DNA of 64,000 bases from Planctopirus ephydatiae. GTDB lineage: Bacteria; Planctomycetota; Planctomycetia; Planctomycetales; Planctomycetaceae. This document shows positions 1-8,896 of the stretch, piece after piece. The stretch's first letter is position 1; every line of letters starts with the position of its first letter. The notes beneath the pieces were generated by a model. It worked only from the letters and a program-made list of their open reading frames with translations. It was not told the DNA's origin and did not search any database. Where the stretch lies: positions 2,939,501 through 3,003,500 of the forward strand of contig NZ_CP036299.1 of NCBI RefSeq assembly GCF_007752345.1. The letters run 5' to 3'. Position numbers and translations under genes: made by a program.

Positions 1-1711
1 GGGCCACGGAAATCGGTACGGAGAGTTTGCTGTCTTGAAAACTGATTTCAAGCTCAGAGCCAATGGCTGTGGCTGGTGATGTCGACTCCAATTCGATGCG
101 ATAAGTCCCACTGGTGAGGACTTCGACGGGCCAGATGACGGCGCTCTGGTCATCATTCCAGTTCGTAAAATACGAGCTGTTGGGAGCATTCGAACTTCTC
201 TGAATCTTGCCGAGAGGCTGGCCATCGCGTGCGGGGAGCCAAGTGTATGGCAGCGAAACATATCCCACAGGATAGAGTCGGGAATCTTGTGGTGGATGGG
301 CTAGATACTCCTTGTGGACAGGCAACAACCACGGGGACCTGAGCATGGCAACCGTATCGAGTCGGGCAGTCTGATCGCGGGTTGCGGGAGGCTGCGATAA
401 CTCAGCTTGCAGGCGTGCGAGTTGCTGCCTCATGACACTGGCAAGTTCAGGATGAGTGGTGCTGAGGTCGACTTTCTGACCGCGATCGTGCTGTATGTCA
501 TACAAGCGACCCTGGAAGTCAAGCCGATGGGTAGGGGAACGCAAGCTGAACTTGCCGGCCCAATGTGAGAGTAGAGGTTGTTCGCGCTGAAAGGGAGCAT
601 TTCTCATTAATGCCGCTGAGGCGTCGAATCCATCGAGCGGCTTGGCGGAATTGATCGGGACGTTCGCCAGGCCCGCTAATGTCGGGAGAAGATCAATCGC
701 TCCCATGAGCCCGGGTTGTACAGAACCCGGAGGAATATGGCCTGGCCATCGCAGAAATCCGACCGAACGAACTCCACCTTCATCGACAGTCCCTTTGCGG
801 CCACGCATCTCACCATTCCAACGCGCTGTATTTGGCCCGTTGTCAGAGAAATACAGGACAATCGTCTCGTGTGATAACTGGAGTGAATCCAGTCGTGTGA
901 GTAACCGACCGACGGCATCATCCTGCTGTTCGATCATGGCATAGACGCATCGGACAGCATCGGCCTCTTTGCCATTGACACCGACATCGCGATCCTTCCA
1001 GCGATTCCAGTAGGTTTGAGGGACGCACCAGGGAGAATGAGGTGTCGTAAGTGGTACATAACAAAAGAATGGTGGCTGGCTGCTGGAGATGAAATCGATG
1101 GCTGCATGCATGCAGGTATCGACAATGTAACCGTTGGAAGTGATGGGTTGACCTTGCGACTCGAGTGGAGCATCGATGTATTCGCTCCAATGGCCTGCGG
1201 TGTATCCCAACTGGACGTCGAATCCCCGAGCCAAGGGGTGGTAGGGGCCTTGTGAGCCATTGTGCCATTTGCCAAAGATCCCGGTTCGATAACCCGCTTT
1301 TCGGAAGTGCTCCGCAATCGTCTGCTCATCGAGGTTGAGTCGCTCCTCACCCAAGGAGACTCCGCGAACACCCGTGCGGAGGGCATATCGACCGGTAAGA
1401 AACTCGGCACGAGTTGGTGAGCAGACCGGGCAGACATAAAAATTTGTCAGCGAGACTCCCTGTTGAGCGATGGAGTCGATATGCGGAGTCTTTACATAGG
1501 GATTTCCACTGACTGAGTAATCGCCCCAACCCGCATCATCCGCGAGCAGCACCACGATGTTCGGACACTGTGGCCTGGCGGATTGTTGAGCCTTTGAAGA
1601 GGTGGAACTGATCAGCACCACGCAACAGGCCAGCAGCATAACGTATGACGATATTCCGAAGCCCATCAGCCCATGCCATCGTCTCAAACACTCGAATGTC
1701 GCCCATCGCAT
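1..1711 (-). CDS. Secreted arylsulfatase, cut by the left window edge
   Basis: The reading frame is open from an ATG at 1711 to the window edge (570 residues visible, no stop), so the C-terminus lies outside. A hydrophobic N-terminal segment (about residues 20-36) ending before SKAQQ looks like a signal peptide. The sulfatase metal-binding motif LLADDAGWGD is at about residues 55-64. The formylglycine motif CSPTR follows, with Cys97 as the residue converted in active type I sulfatases. Later motifs GKWH and YFSDNGPN also fit the family. The last about 150 residues look like an extra beta-rich domain after the sulfatase fold. Known role of the family: hydrolysis of sulfate esters, typically on algal or host polysaccharides in planctomycetes. 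It is divergent from the SDR gene to its right. The substrate cannot be told. Confidence 0.93.
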   Translation of the reverse strand, partial: MRWATFECLRRWHGLMGFGISSYVMLLACCVVLISSTSSKAQQSARPQCPNIVVLLADDAGWGDYSVSGNPYVKTPHIDSIAQQGVSLTNFYVCPVCSPTRAEFLTGRYALRTGVRGVSLGEERLNLDEQTIAEHFRKAGYRTGIFGKWHNGSQGPYHPLARGFDVQLGYTAGHWSEYIDAPLESQGQPITSNGYIVDTCMHAAIDFISSSQPPFFCYVPLTTPHSPWCVPQTYWNRWKDRDVGVNGKEADAVRCVYAMIEQQDDAVGRLLTRLDSLQLSHETIVLYFSDNGPNTARWNGEMRGRKGTVDEGGVRSVGFLRWPGHIPPGSVQPGLMGAIDLLPTLAGLANVPINSAKPLDGFDASAALMRNAPFQREQPLLSHWAGKFSLRSPTHRLDFQGRLYDIQHDRGQKVDLSTTHPELASVMRQQLARLQAELSQPPATRDQTARLDTVAMLRSPWLLPVHKEYLAHPPQDSRLYPVGYVSLPYTWLPARDGQPLGKIQRSSNAPNSSYFTNWNDDQSAVIWPVEVLTSGTYRIELESTSPATAIGSELEISFQDSKLSVPISVA

Positions 1712-1872
1712 GCACAAAACCTCTTGATATGCCGCAATCATGTTTGGCGATAGTCTAGCGAAAAGGCATCAATAACAGTGCATATGTTTTCTCTCTGTGC
1801 CCAAGATTCACCAAAGATTGATCCCCTTATCTGTAAGATCGCTGGAATCTTGTTGGTACACAGCGGCAGGTC

Positions 1873-2655
1873 ATGTCTGTTTCCACATGTTTTAAATCAG
1901 GTGCGATGAAGATGTCTTTTCAAATTACAGATCGAGTTGTACTGGTGACGGGTGCCAATCGCGGAATTGGAAAGTCGATTGTCGAAACATTTCTGGCCCA
2001 TGGGGTGAAAAAGGTCTATGCCGGTGTGCGGGAGTTATCCAAAGCCAAAGACCTGGTCGAACTGGGTCAGGGCAAGGTGGTACCCATCATCATCGATCTG
2101 GCAGACCGAGCCACGATCGACTGGGCAGCAGCTGATGCGAAGGATGTCGAGTTGGTCGTGAACAATGCCGGGATTGCCCGAACAACATCCCTTTTCAGTG
2201 AGCAGGTGTATGAATCGCTGGATGAAGAATTGAAGGTCAATTTGTATGGCGTCATTGCGATGGCGCGAGCCTTTGCACCCGTATTGAAAGCGAACGGTGG
2301 CGGTGCATTCGTGCAACTCAATTCGGTGGTGTCGATCAAGTCTTTTGGAGACTTTGCCACTTACAGTGCTTCCAAAGCCGCTGCCTACTCGGTCACTCAG
2401 GCCATTCGCGATGGGCTTAGAGAACAAGGGACATTAGTGGTCAGCGTCCATCCGGGGCCGATTGCGACCGATATGGCAGCAGCCGTCGGGTTATTGGAAG
2501 TCGCCGATCCTCCCGCGGTCGTTTCTGAAGGGATCGTTCAAGCACTGGCGCAGGGGCAGTTCCATGTCTTCCCAGATAAAATGGCAAAACAGTTCTGGGG
2601 GGTATATGAAAACTACGCCAGGAACATCGTGGAAGGCCCAGGAACTGTTGAGTGA
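1873..2655 (+). CDS. SDR family NAD(P)-dependent oxidoreductase
   Basis: A 260-residue classical short-chain dehydrogenase. The cofactor motif TGANRGIG is near residue 27, NNAG near residue 97, a catalytic Ser in the QLNSVVS segment, and the active-site YSASK near residue 160. The PGPIATDM segment after it also fits the family. The ATG at 1873 is preceded by a GGCAGG stretch that could serve as ribosome binding site. Internal ATGs at 1906 and 1912 would give a start closer to the usual SDR N-terminus, so the first 11-13 residues may not be translated. Role: NAD(P)-dependent oxidation or reduction in the cytoplasm; the substrate is unknown. It is followed after about 90 bases by murD, with which it may share a transcript. 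Confidence 0.9.
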   Translation: MSVSTCFKSGAMKMSFQITDRVVLVTGANRGIGKSIVETFLAHGVKKVYAGVRELSKAKDLVELGQGKVVPIIIDLADRATIDWAAADAKDVELVVNNAGIARTTSLFSEQVYESLDEELKVNLYGVIAMARAFAPVLKANGGGAFVQLNSVVSIKSFGDFATYSASKAAAYSVTQAIRDGLREQGTLVVSVHPGPIATDMAAAVGLLEVADPPAVVSEGIVQALAQGQFHVFPDKMAKQFWGVYENYARNIVEGPGTVE

Positions 2656-2706
2656 CCAGTCACTTCAACAGGGTCTTTCAGGAATGTTCAATTCATCTCA
2701 CACTCG

Positions 2707-2745
2707 GGAAGTGTTGAAACTGAATTAGTTTCTCTCAACACTTCC
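2707..2745 (+). repeat. Perfect 11-bp inverted repeat abutting the murD start codon
   Basis: GGAAGTGTTGA at 2707-2717 is the exact reverse complement of TCAACACTTCC at 2735-2745, with a 17-base AT-rich loop. The 3' arm ends 3 bases before the murD ATG, so the hairpin would cover the place where a ribosome binding site would lie, and no Shine-Dalgarno-like sequence is seen there. It could be a weak terminator for the upstream SDR gene or a translational control element. No T-run follows, which argues against a classic terminator. Confidence 0.55.
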
Positions 2746-2748
2746 GGC

Positions 2749-4245
2749 ATGTCAAAAAATCTACCTGATTTCCAGAAGCGAGCGTTTGCCAGACGAGCCG
2801 TCGAGTCGCTCGCGGGGCGCCGTGTGACTGTCCTTGGCTTAGGGACACTGGGCGGTGCCGTGCAGGCGGTCAAGTTTTTGGCGGCACAAGGGGCCGTTGT
2901 GACCGTCACCGATGCGAAGCCAGCCAGCAAGTTGGCTGCCAGCCTCTCCGAGCTTGCCCAGACACCGATTCATCGGTTTGTGCTGGGCGGGCATGATGAC
3001 GATGACTTTCGCAAGGCTGACTTAATTGTCGCCAACCCAGCCGTTCGACCAGATCATCGATTGCTGAAACTGGCACGAAGTTTTGGCATTCCAATTACTA
3101 CGGAGGTGCAACTCTTTCTCGAGCGGTGCCCAGCACCCGTCGCGGCAGTGACTGGAAGTAATGGAAAGTCCACCACCACCGCCATGCTGCATCGTATCTG
3201 CGAATTGGCCAGTGGATCGCCCGGACTTCGGCGAACGTGGCTGGGTGGGAATATTGGTGTCAGTCTGCTCGATCAACTTCCCGCCATAACCAGCGATGAT
3301 CTCGTGGTGATGGAGTTGAGCAGCTTTCAGCTGTACTGGCTGAATCAGATCGAATGGAGTCCGAATATCGCCATTGTGACCAACTTTTCGGCCAATCATC
3401 TCGACTGGCATGATACTCTCGATGATTACCGATCTGCCAAGCAGACGATGTTTCGCTGGCAGAATGAAAGCGATGTTGTGGTGATCAATCTCGATGAGCC
3501 GGATGTCTGTCAATGGCCCGGGCCAGCCCAGCGATTGGGGTTTCAGACAGGTTCAAACTGCTCTGATGTCACGACGAAGTATGGTGTTTTCTCAGAATCA
3601 AAACAGGAAGGTTATTCGCCTTCACAGATTCTGCGTTTGCCCCATGCAGAAATCCGCTTACCTGTTTCGAGTTGGCTACAGGTCAGGGGCGTACATAATC
3701 TGCAGAATGCCATGGCCGCGATCGCAGCGGCGTCGGTGCTGGATATACCCTTCGATATCATCGAAACAGCACTTCGCAGTTATCAGGCACTTCCCCATCG
3801 CCTGGAGTTTGTCGGGGCATGCGCAGGACGTGAATTCTACAATGACTCACTGGCGACGACTCCGGAATCGGCGATTCTCGGTCTGCAGGCCTTTACGCAA
3901 CCAGTGATCCTGCTTGCGGGAGGTTATGACAAAGGTGTCGATCTCTCTTCGATGTCAAAATTGATTTCACAAGCATGTCGGGTGGTGGTTCTGATGGGGC
4001 AAACTGCTCCTGCTATTCATGAACAGATTGAACAAAACAGGCAGTCTGGCGGGGGGCCGGAAGTTATCTTCGCGAGTAGCCCCCATGATGCGTTCACCAA
4101 AGCCTGGGAAAACTCGCAGCCGGGAGAGGTCATACTGCTTTCGCCAGGTTGCGCCAGTTACGACTGGTTTGTCAATTTCCGTGATCGAGGTGAGCAGTTT
4201 CGTCAGTTCGTTAGAGAGCTGGCAAAGACTCATGAAGAGCAATAA
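2749..4245 (+). CDS. murD: UDP-N-acetylmuramoylalanine--D-glutamate ligase MurD
   Basis: 498 residues, a little longer than typical MurD (about 440-460). It ligates D-glutamate to UDP-MurNAc-L-alanine in cytoplasmic peptidoglycan precursor synthesis. Domains in order: an N-terminal Rossmann domain for UDP binding (VTVLGLGTLGG, residues 26-36), a central Mur ligase ATPase domain with the P-loop GSNGKSTTT (136-144) and the NFSANHLDWH signature, and a C-terminal domain with the MurD-typical SPGCASYDWFVNFRDRG near the end. The presence of murD fits reports that planctomycetes do make peptidoglycan. No other division/cell-wall (dcw) genes flank it here. Its 3' end overlaps the convergent AcpS-like gene by about 35 bases. 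No clear ribosome binding site is seen; a hairpin sits directly before the ATG. Confidence 0.96.
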   Translation: MSKNLPDFQKRAFARRAVESLAGRRVTVLGLGTLGGAVQAVKFLAAQGAVVTVTDAKPASKLAASLSELAQTPIHRFVLGGHDDDDFRKADLIVANPAVRPDHRLLKLARSFGIPITTEVQLFLERCPAPVAAVTGSNGKSTTTAMLHRICELASGSPGLRRTWLGGNIGVSLLDQLPAITSDDLVVMELSSFQLYWLNQIEWSPNIAIVTNFSANHLDWHDTLDDYRSAKQTMFRWQNESDVVVINLDEPDVCQWPGPAQRLGFQTGSNCSDVTTKYGVFSESKQEGYSPSQILRLPHAEIRLPVSSWLQVRGVHNLQNAMAAIAAASVLDIPFDIIETALRSYQALPHRLEFVGACAGREFYNDSLATTPESAILGLQAFTQPVILLAGGYDKGVDLSSMSKLISQACRVVVLMGQTAPAIHEQIEQNRQSGGGPEVIFASSPHDAFTKAWENSQPGEVILLSPGCASYDWFVNFRDRGEQFRQFVRELAKTHEEQ

Positions 4246-4606
4246 CGTTCGCGGTGGCCATGGTGCGGCAATGAGCGGCTGAAACCATGATCTTGCCAAT
4301 CTTCATGCGGTCGGCCACCAGAGCCAATTCACCGCGAAGAACGATTTCAAATCGATAATTTCCGTCTTCCTGAACCAGCACTTCCCGCCAACTCAGGCCG
4401 GGCCCCGCATAAGGCCCAATGGCCCGGACAGTCGCATCTTTGATCGCCCAGTACATGGTGAATTGCTGCAGATACTCGGTTCGTTCACGGCAGGCAATGA
4501 TCTCCGCTGGGGTGTAGATGCGACTGAGAAAACGCTCTCCGTGTCGCTCAATCAGGCGACCTATCCGAATCGTCTCACACAGGCTTGTTCCCATTCCGAC
4601 AATCAC
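4211..4606 (-). CDS. Holo-acyl-carrier-protein synthase-like protein (AcpS family), divergent
   Basis: About 131 residues from a GTG at 4606, the usual AcpS length. The frame is open upstream to 4807, but that would overlap the preceding gene by about 90 bases, so the later GTG is preferred. The similarity to AcpS runs along the length: IVGMGT at the N-terminus, then IERHGERFLSRIYTPAE, a WAIKDATVRAIG stretch where AcpS has FAAKEA..KA.G, and a C-terminal SAAH..TMATANVIA. AcpS transfers phosphopantetheine from CoA to acyl carrier protein. Here the first magnesium ligand (Asp of GTDI) is Ser in GTSLCE, and the KEA glutamate is Asp. Activity is therefore uncertain; it may be a paralogue with a changed role. 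Confidence 0.72.
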   Translation of the reverse strand: MIVGMGTSLCETIRIGRLIERHGERFLSRIYTPAEIIACRERTEYLQQFTMYWAIKDATVRAIGPYAGPGLSWREVLVQEDGNYRFEIVLRGELALVADRMKIGKIMVSAAHCRTMATANVIALHESLPAL

Positions 4607-4715
4607 GTGTGGTCTCGATCTGCTATGTGAACGATTGAATTGCTGGAAATAACCAGACAGGGCATCACATGAATTCCGACAATTTCCCCGCGCGAAATTT
4701 TGAAAGCGATAACTA

Positions 4716-5384
4716 TCAATCTTGCGTTTGAGTTTCCTCTCGACGGAGCCTCGCTTCGAATGCCAATTGCTGTTCATGGAATCTGGCGACAAGACCTCCC
4801 AGCACACCGGCTGCCAGGATCTCCCAGAGAAACAAAAGACTGGCTGACAGCTGACTCTTCGACCCTGATCTTATCATCAGAAATTCAGGAAAAGAGTGCA
4901 AAAAAAATCTTTGAGTACGTCGTTGCCAGCCGGGATCTTCAAAGAGGTCTAACATATCGTCGGGCAATGCCGCTCGCTGTTCTTGAGTCAGTCGAGCCCC
5001 GCGGAAAGGGTTCAGTTTCTGTCGATCATCGGGTTGCTTATACGCATCCACCAGTAGCCCGAAGATCACTGTCAGTATGCTGAGCAATGCCGGCCTCAAC
5101 AACTGACGGATGAGAAGTGGTTTTGAGAGAGGTTTTCTTGTGGGATCAGGCGCGGTCTCGGTTGCCGATGACGTGGAACTCCAGGCTCGTTCGATAGCAA
5201 TTTCAAACCATCGGCATAAGAGGACACTGGTGCCACCAACGATTGGCCAATAGAGCCCGAGCAGTCTCCACTGTTTCGGCAGACTGGTTGCAATCGCAAT
5301 CATCAGCACGAGTGTAGCCACGGTGGCTAGAGCAATTATCAAGAATGTTCGCGAGGTTTCATTCTTGGTGAAAGGTAAAAACAT
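4716..5384 (-). CDS. Membrane protein of unknown function
   Basis: 222 residues, family not recognised. Three to four hydrophobic segments are visible: about residues 14-33, 41-57, a weaker one at 100-113, and one near 180-200 (LFLWEILAAGVLGGLVA). A soluble stretch of about 70 residues between the third and the last contains the acidic, proline-containing run ALPDDMLDLFEDPGW. The C-terminus after the last membrane segment is rich in Glu, Gln and Arg, like a short helix. It lies 12 bases downstream of the prepilin-peptidase-like gene and upstream of the AcpS-like gene on the same strand, so the three may be one transcript. Confidence 0.72.
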   Translation of the reverse strand: MFLPFTKNETSRTFLIIALATVATLVLMIAIATSLPKQWRLLGLYWPIVGGTSVLLCRWFEIAIERAWSSTSSATETAPDPTRKPLSKPLLIRQLLRPALLSILTVIFGLLVDAYKQPDDRQKLNPFRGARLTQEQRAALPDDMLDLFEDPGWQRRTQRFFLHSFPEFLMIRSGSKSQLSASLLFLWEILAAGVLGGLVARFHEQQLAFEARLRREETQTQD

Positions 5385-5396
5385 CTGTTTTGAACT

Positions 5397-6572
5397 TCAC
5401 TCGAGAGGAGGAGTCTGCGGCTCTGCCGGTGTACTGACAGATGTATCGACAGGCGGAGGTTCATTGGTGACAGATTGCTGAATTCGGGAGGGGACAGGAA
5501 TTCTGGCAATCATGCCGCTGATGAGAAGTACGGACAATAGCACCCACCAGAGGTGCCCCGCCACGAGCATTGAAATCCAGTGGTCAATCAGTTTCCAATT
5601 GATCGCCAACAGGGTTGAGAAGGCAGGTAATGTCAGCCAGATCCAGTGGATTTTATTGGCATGTACCAGCTGGCTCCAGAGAGCCAGCAGTAACCAACAG
5701 GGAATCAGCACAATTGAGAGAGCGATAGCCGCCTTCCAGCCAAAGATCGCTCCAGCCAGCCCCATGGCAAAAATCCAACCTGCATGCAGGCAAGGGATCG
5801 TCTGAGAAATTCTCCCCGAAACCTGAATCGCTCCGAGAGCACCTCCCACGAACCAACCACCCAGAGCGGCGCCTAACGCCCAGAAACGGTCATCCCAACT
5901 GAAACCTGAGAATGTCAAAATGAGATTGGCCTGGGGATAAACAGCCGGGAAAATAAAGGCGTACAGTCCCATCGTCGCCAGACAGAAGGAGACAAATTTT
6001 TGTGGAATTCGTCGTCCATCCCATCCCATGAGGCAAATGGCCAGAAGGAGGTACAACCCCAGACAATGAAAGCCAAAAATCTGGAGCAGATCTGGATACT
6101 TTGCATACCAGACCGTCCAGACGACGCCTGCATAATGATCTGGTGGTCGGTTGGGAAGAGATCTTCCACCTGAGATGACAGTGGCGAAGAGCACGACGAA
6201 AAACTGGAGACCCACGACCAATTCCACCAGTGGATATCGAATGGGAATCGGCCATTGGCAAGATCGGCATTTGCCTAATAATTTGATCCAGCCCATGACG
6301 GGGATGTTATCACCTGAGCGAATCCGAGTTCCACAGTGAGGACAAGCAGAAGGGGAACGCCAGAGTGATTTTCCCAGCGGGAGGCGATAGACGACAACGT
6401 TCAGAAAACTCCCCAGTGAGGCACCCAACGCCACAAACCATGCGGCAGTCAAGCCCGTCATGATGCGGATGTTCGCCAGTTCAACACCAGAGAGATCGTT
6501 TACCAGAACTGAGTCAGCCATACAGGCAACCATACCATCGAGCAAAACCATGTCCAGGGTATCTGGCGGCAC
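5397..6572 (-). CDS. Prepilin peptidase-like polytopic membrane protein (A24 family)
   Basis: 391 residues. The N-terminal part matches the prepilin peptidase/methyltransferase domain: LGASLGSFLNVVVYRLPLG, then a four-cysteine cluster CPHCG...CRSCQWPIPIRYPLVEL typical of PilD/GspO proteins. Multiple hydrophobic segments follow. Of the two catalytic aspartates of A24 peptidases, the first plausibly lies in LMGWDGRRIP. The second, normally in a GxGD motif, could be the FSWDDRF segment, which is not canonical. Known role: cleavage and N-methylation of type IV pilin-like leaders at the inner membrane. The start is uncertain: internal methionines at residues 14, 18 and 38 precede the first membrane segment. 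No pilin genes are next to it. Confidence 0.8.
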   Translation of the reverse strand: MPPDTLDMVLLDGMVACMADSVLVNDLSGVELANIRIMTGLTAAWFVALGASLGSFLNVVVYRLPLGKSLWRSPSACPHCGTRIRSGDNIPVMGWIKLLGKCRSCQWPIPIRYPLVELVVGLQFFVVLFATVISGGRSLPNRPPDHYAGVVWTVWYAKYPDLLQIFGFHCLGLYLLLAICLMGWDGRRIPQKFVSFCLATMGLYAFIFPAVYPQANLILTFSGFSWDDRFWALGAALGGWFVGGALGAIQVSGRISQTIPCLHAGWIFAMGLAGAIFGWKAAIALSIVLIPCWLLLALWSQLVHANKIHWIWLTLPAFSTLLAINWKLIDHWISMLVAGHLWWVLLSVLLISGMIARIPVPSRIQQSVTNEPPPVDTSVSTPAEPQTPPLE

Positions 6573-6699
6573 AAAACCGCTGCAGAACCACGAGTTTTCT
6601 CATGGAAGGATGGCACTGTCTCGGCCAGAAATCAAATGGGTCAGTGAGTGGCAATGATGATTACCTGTGGACGCTGGCTGGCTTCCTGAGTTTACCTTA

Positions 6700-8385
6700 T
6701 TAAAGAAACCTGCGTGCCATCGTCTCGATGGGCAACTCGGCCAGTAGATCTGTACCTGTGGGCGAATAGGCTCGACAGATTTCCGAAATGTCTTCGCGGG
6801 CGGCAAAATACGCATCGATCACATTGGGATCCCACTGGAGACCAGAGCCTCTGCGGAAGATTTCTTCCAAACGTTCCAAAGGCATCCCTTTACGATAAGG
6901 GCGGTCACTGCACATCGCATCGTAGCTATCGGCAACGGCAATAATGCGGGCCATCAAAGGAATTTCTTCTCCCTTAAGACAGTCCGGATAGCCTTTGCCA
7001 TTGAAGGCTTCATGGTGGCTGCGCACCCCCGGAAGTATGTGTTGCAGATTTTTGAGTTGTTTGAGAATTCGATAGCCAATCATCGGGTGCTGTTGAATTG
7101 CCCGGAACTCTTCCGGGGTCAACTGATCAGGTTTACGGAGTATCCGGTCATCGACACCAATCTTGCCGATGTCATGCAGCATGCTCGACATGTAGATATC
7201 TTCGAGATCATCTGCCGGCAGCCTGAGTTCCTGGCCAAGTCGCCTGGCGATGAGTGCGACACGCTCACTGTGGCCACGAGTGTAAGGGTCTTTGGCGTCG
7301 AGAGTTTGCACCAATGAACGAACAAAGCTGATCACTAGAGACTGATGCTCGCGATAAAGTTCGATATTGCGGAGATGCGTCCCGAGAATGGTACCAATCG
7401 AACCCAACAGACTGGCTTCAACCGAGCCGTATTCTTTGTCGTCACTGAGGTTGCAACTGACGATCCAGCCTCGACGGAAAGGAGCTTCTCCAATCGGGAC
7501 AAGAATGAAGTTTTGCAGACCTGGAAAGTCGGCACCCAGTAAAGTTTTGGCGAGATTATTCTTGACCAGTGGCCGCGACCAGTCATGCTCTTCAAAACGG
7601 GATGTCAGCCTGGCCAGTTGGAACTCATCAAGTGGTAGGTGCCCCTCGACCGAGAAATGATGCCGGTCGTGATCAACCTGCATCCAGATGGCGTTCCCTG
7701 ATGCAGGAATCAAAGAATGCAGGCGTGCCAGGCAATGATTTGCCAGTTCTAACGGTGATCGAGAGAGTTGTAATCTTTGCGTCAGGCTATGCAGCAAGCT
7801 GATTTCTTCGAACGTGTATTCAATCTGTGAAGTGAGTTGCTGCAATTCATCATCGAGTCGATCAACAGTACGCATCGAAGAAAAATGGCGACCTGCCAGA
7901 GCACAGAGACGATCCAGTGTGGGGCGTGGAATACAAAGCAATGAATCGACAAATTGTGTCAGTTCGGCCTGTGACCAGCCAGCATCGGTCGCTGCCAGTA
8001 TCCATTCCGCTGGAGCATTGGCTGCACCTTCTCGGGCGACGGAGCCGAGTATGGCCACCTCTCCTGTCGGTAGAGTCACTGGAAATCCAAGAAACCGGAT
8101 GGAAGGTCCTAGATCAACCAGCGTTGAACCGTTTGCATAAAGAAATCGGTCGACCATTGCTGGAGAGAGTGTCAACCAGGTGGGGAGTGATGTCTCACTT
8201 TTCCAGTAGCGACGGCACGGTATCCAGACGAATGAAGGCAGACCAGTAGCGGCTGCCATTTCCTCAAGCAGAGAAGAAGCGACTTGATCGCATTCTGGCG
8301 AAGTTCGGTTGATCGACTCGACACCCCAGGCAAGATCTTTCTGTGTTGCCAATGGATTTGAGTATTCGATTGAGATCGTAGCCAT
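6700..8385 (-). CDS. GAF-like plus HD-GYP domain protein (putative cyclic-di-GMP phosphodiesterase)
   Basis: 561 residues from the ATG at 8385, which has a GGAAAG stretch 9 bases upstream; a TTG three codons earlier is also in frame. The N-terminal about 170 residues are unassigned. A short helical linker (about 165-200) and a GAF-like region (about 205-345) follow. The C-terminal HD-GYP domain (about 360-540) carries GHSERVA, the metal-binding MLHDIGKIG, HPMIGYRIL, and the signature HHEAFNGKGYPD, then DSYDAMCSDRPYR. Known function of the domain: hydrolysis of cyclic di-GMP to GMP. There is no signal peptide or membrane segment, so it should sense a cytoplasmic signal. It is monocistronic and separated from its right neighbour by about 500 bases. 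Confidence 0.93.
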   Translation of the reverse strand: MATISIEYSNPLATQKDLAWGVESINRTSPECDQVASSLLEEMAAATGLPSFVWIPCRRYWKSETSLPTWLTLSPAMVDRFLYANGSTLVDLGPSIRFLGFPVTLPTGEVAILGSVAREGAANAPAEWILAATDAGWSQAELTQFVDSLLCIPRPTLDRLCALAGRHFSSMRTVDRLDDELQQLTSQIEYTFEEISLLHSLTQRLQLSRSPLELANHCLARLHSLIPASGNAIWMQVDHDRHHFSVEGHLPLDEFQLARLTSRFEEHDWSRPLVKNNLAKTLLGADFPGLQNFILVPIGEAPFRRGWIVSCNLSDDKEYGSVEASLLGSIGTILGTHLRNIELYREHQSLVISFVRSLVQTLDAKDPYTRGHSERVALIARRLGQELRLPADDLEDIYMSSMLHDIGKIGVDDRILRKPDQLTPEEFRAIQQHPMIGYRILKQLKNLQHILPGVRSHHEAFNGKGYPDCLKGEEIPLMARIIAVADSYDAMCSDRPYRKGMPLERLEEIFRRGSGLQWDPNVIDAYFAAREDISEICRAYSPTGTDLLAELPIETMARRFL

Positions 8386-8896
8386 AGAATCCAAGCTTTC
8401 CGATGAGGCAATGCCTGCAAGTCATCACCGAAAAGTTAGTTCATGTCTTACGTCGTGCCGCCTTTACCTGAAGATTACCCTAACTCGGAGTCATTGACTC
8501 TTGGTCAAAATGTTGTTCGTAAAGACTAAGTGAATGTGCGAAAACACATGTCGAAATGTTGCGGCACATCGCCACTGGTGGTTGAGTTGATGAGAAAACG
8601 GCGTAAATGAATGCCCCACAGAGGTTTATTCATCAAGCGAGAAAGGTGGAACCGTGTCACAGAGAGGGGTTGGCAAGACCCATTTGTGCGTAAGCTGATC
8701 AAGATAACGATTTTGACGAAGAATCTAGCCAAACTCTCATTTTATGTGAGGATTTGCACCTATAACAGCAAAATGAGCGTCATCAAGCAGACAATCATCG
8801 GTCATGAAGGCTCTGTCTTTTTTCGACAGAGTCGTGGATGATTAAGTCGTTAGTCCACGTTGGTCTTGAGAGATTCCCCTTGGAATTGTTTCTCAC
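8386..8896. other. Intergenic stretch without a recognisable gene
   Basis: About 500 bases between the 5' end of the HD-GYP gene and the 3' end of the secreted-protein gene, both on the minus strand. No protein-like frame is seen. It should hold the promoter of the HD-GYP gene near 8390-8520. One small inverted repeat lies at 8811-8831. Confidence 0.5.
8811..8831 (-). terminator. Possible hairpin terminator after the secreted-protein gene
   Basis: CTCTGTC at 8811-8817 pairs perfectly with GACAGAG at 8825-8831 around a 7-base loop. It lies about 66 bases beyond the stop codon of the minus strand gene ending at 8897. On that strand the A-run falls inside the loop and no T-run follows the stem, so a role in termination is only a guess. 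Confidence 0.25.

Noticed and set aside
8611-8841. Small + strand frame of 76 codons in the gap after the HD-GYP gene
   Set aside because: No ribosome binding site, no conserved features, composition like non-coding DNA.
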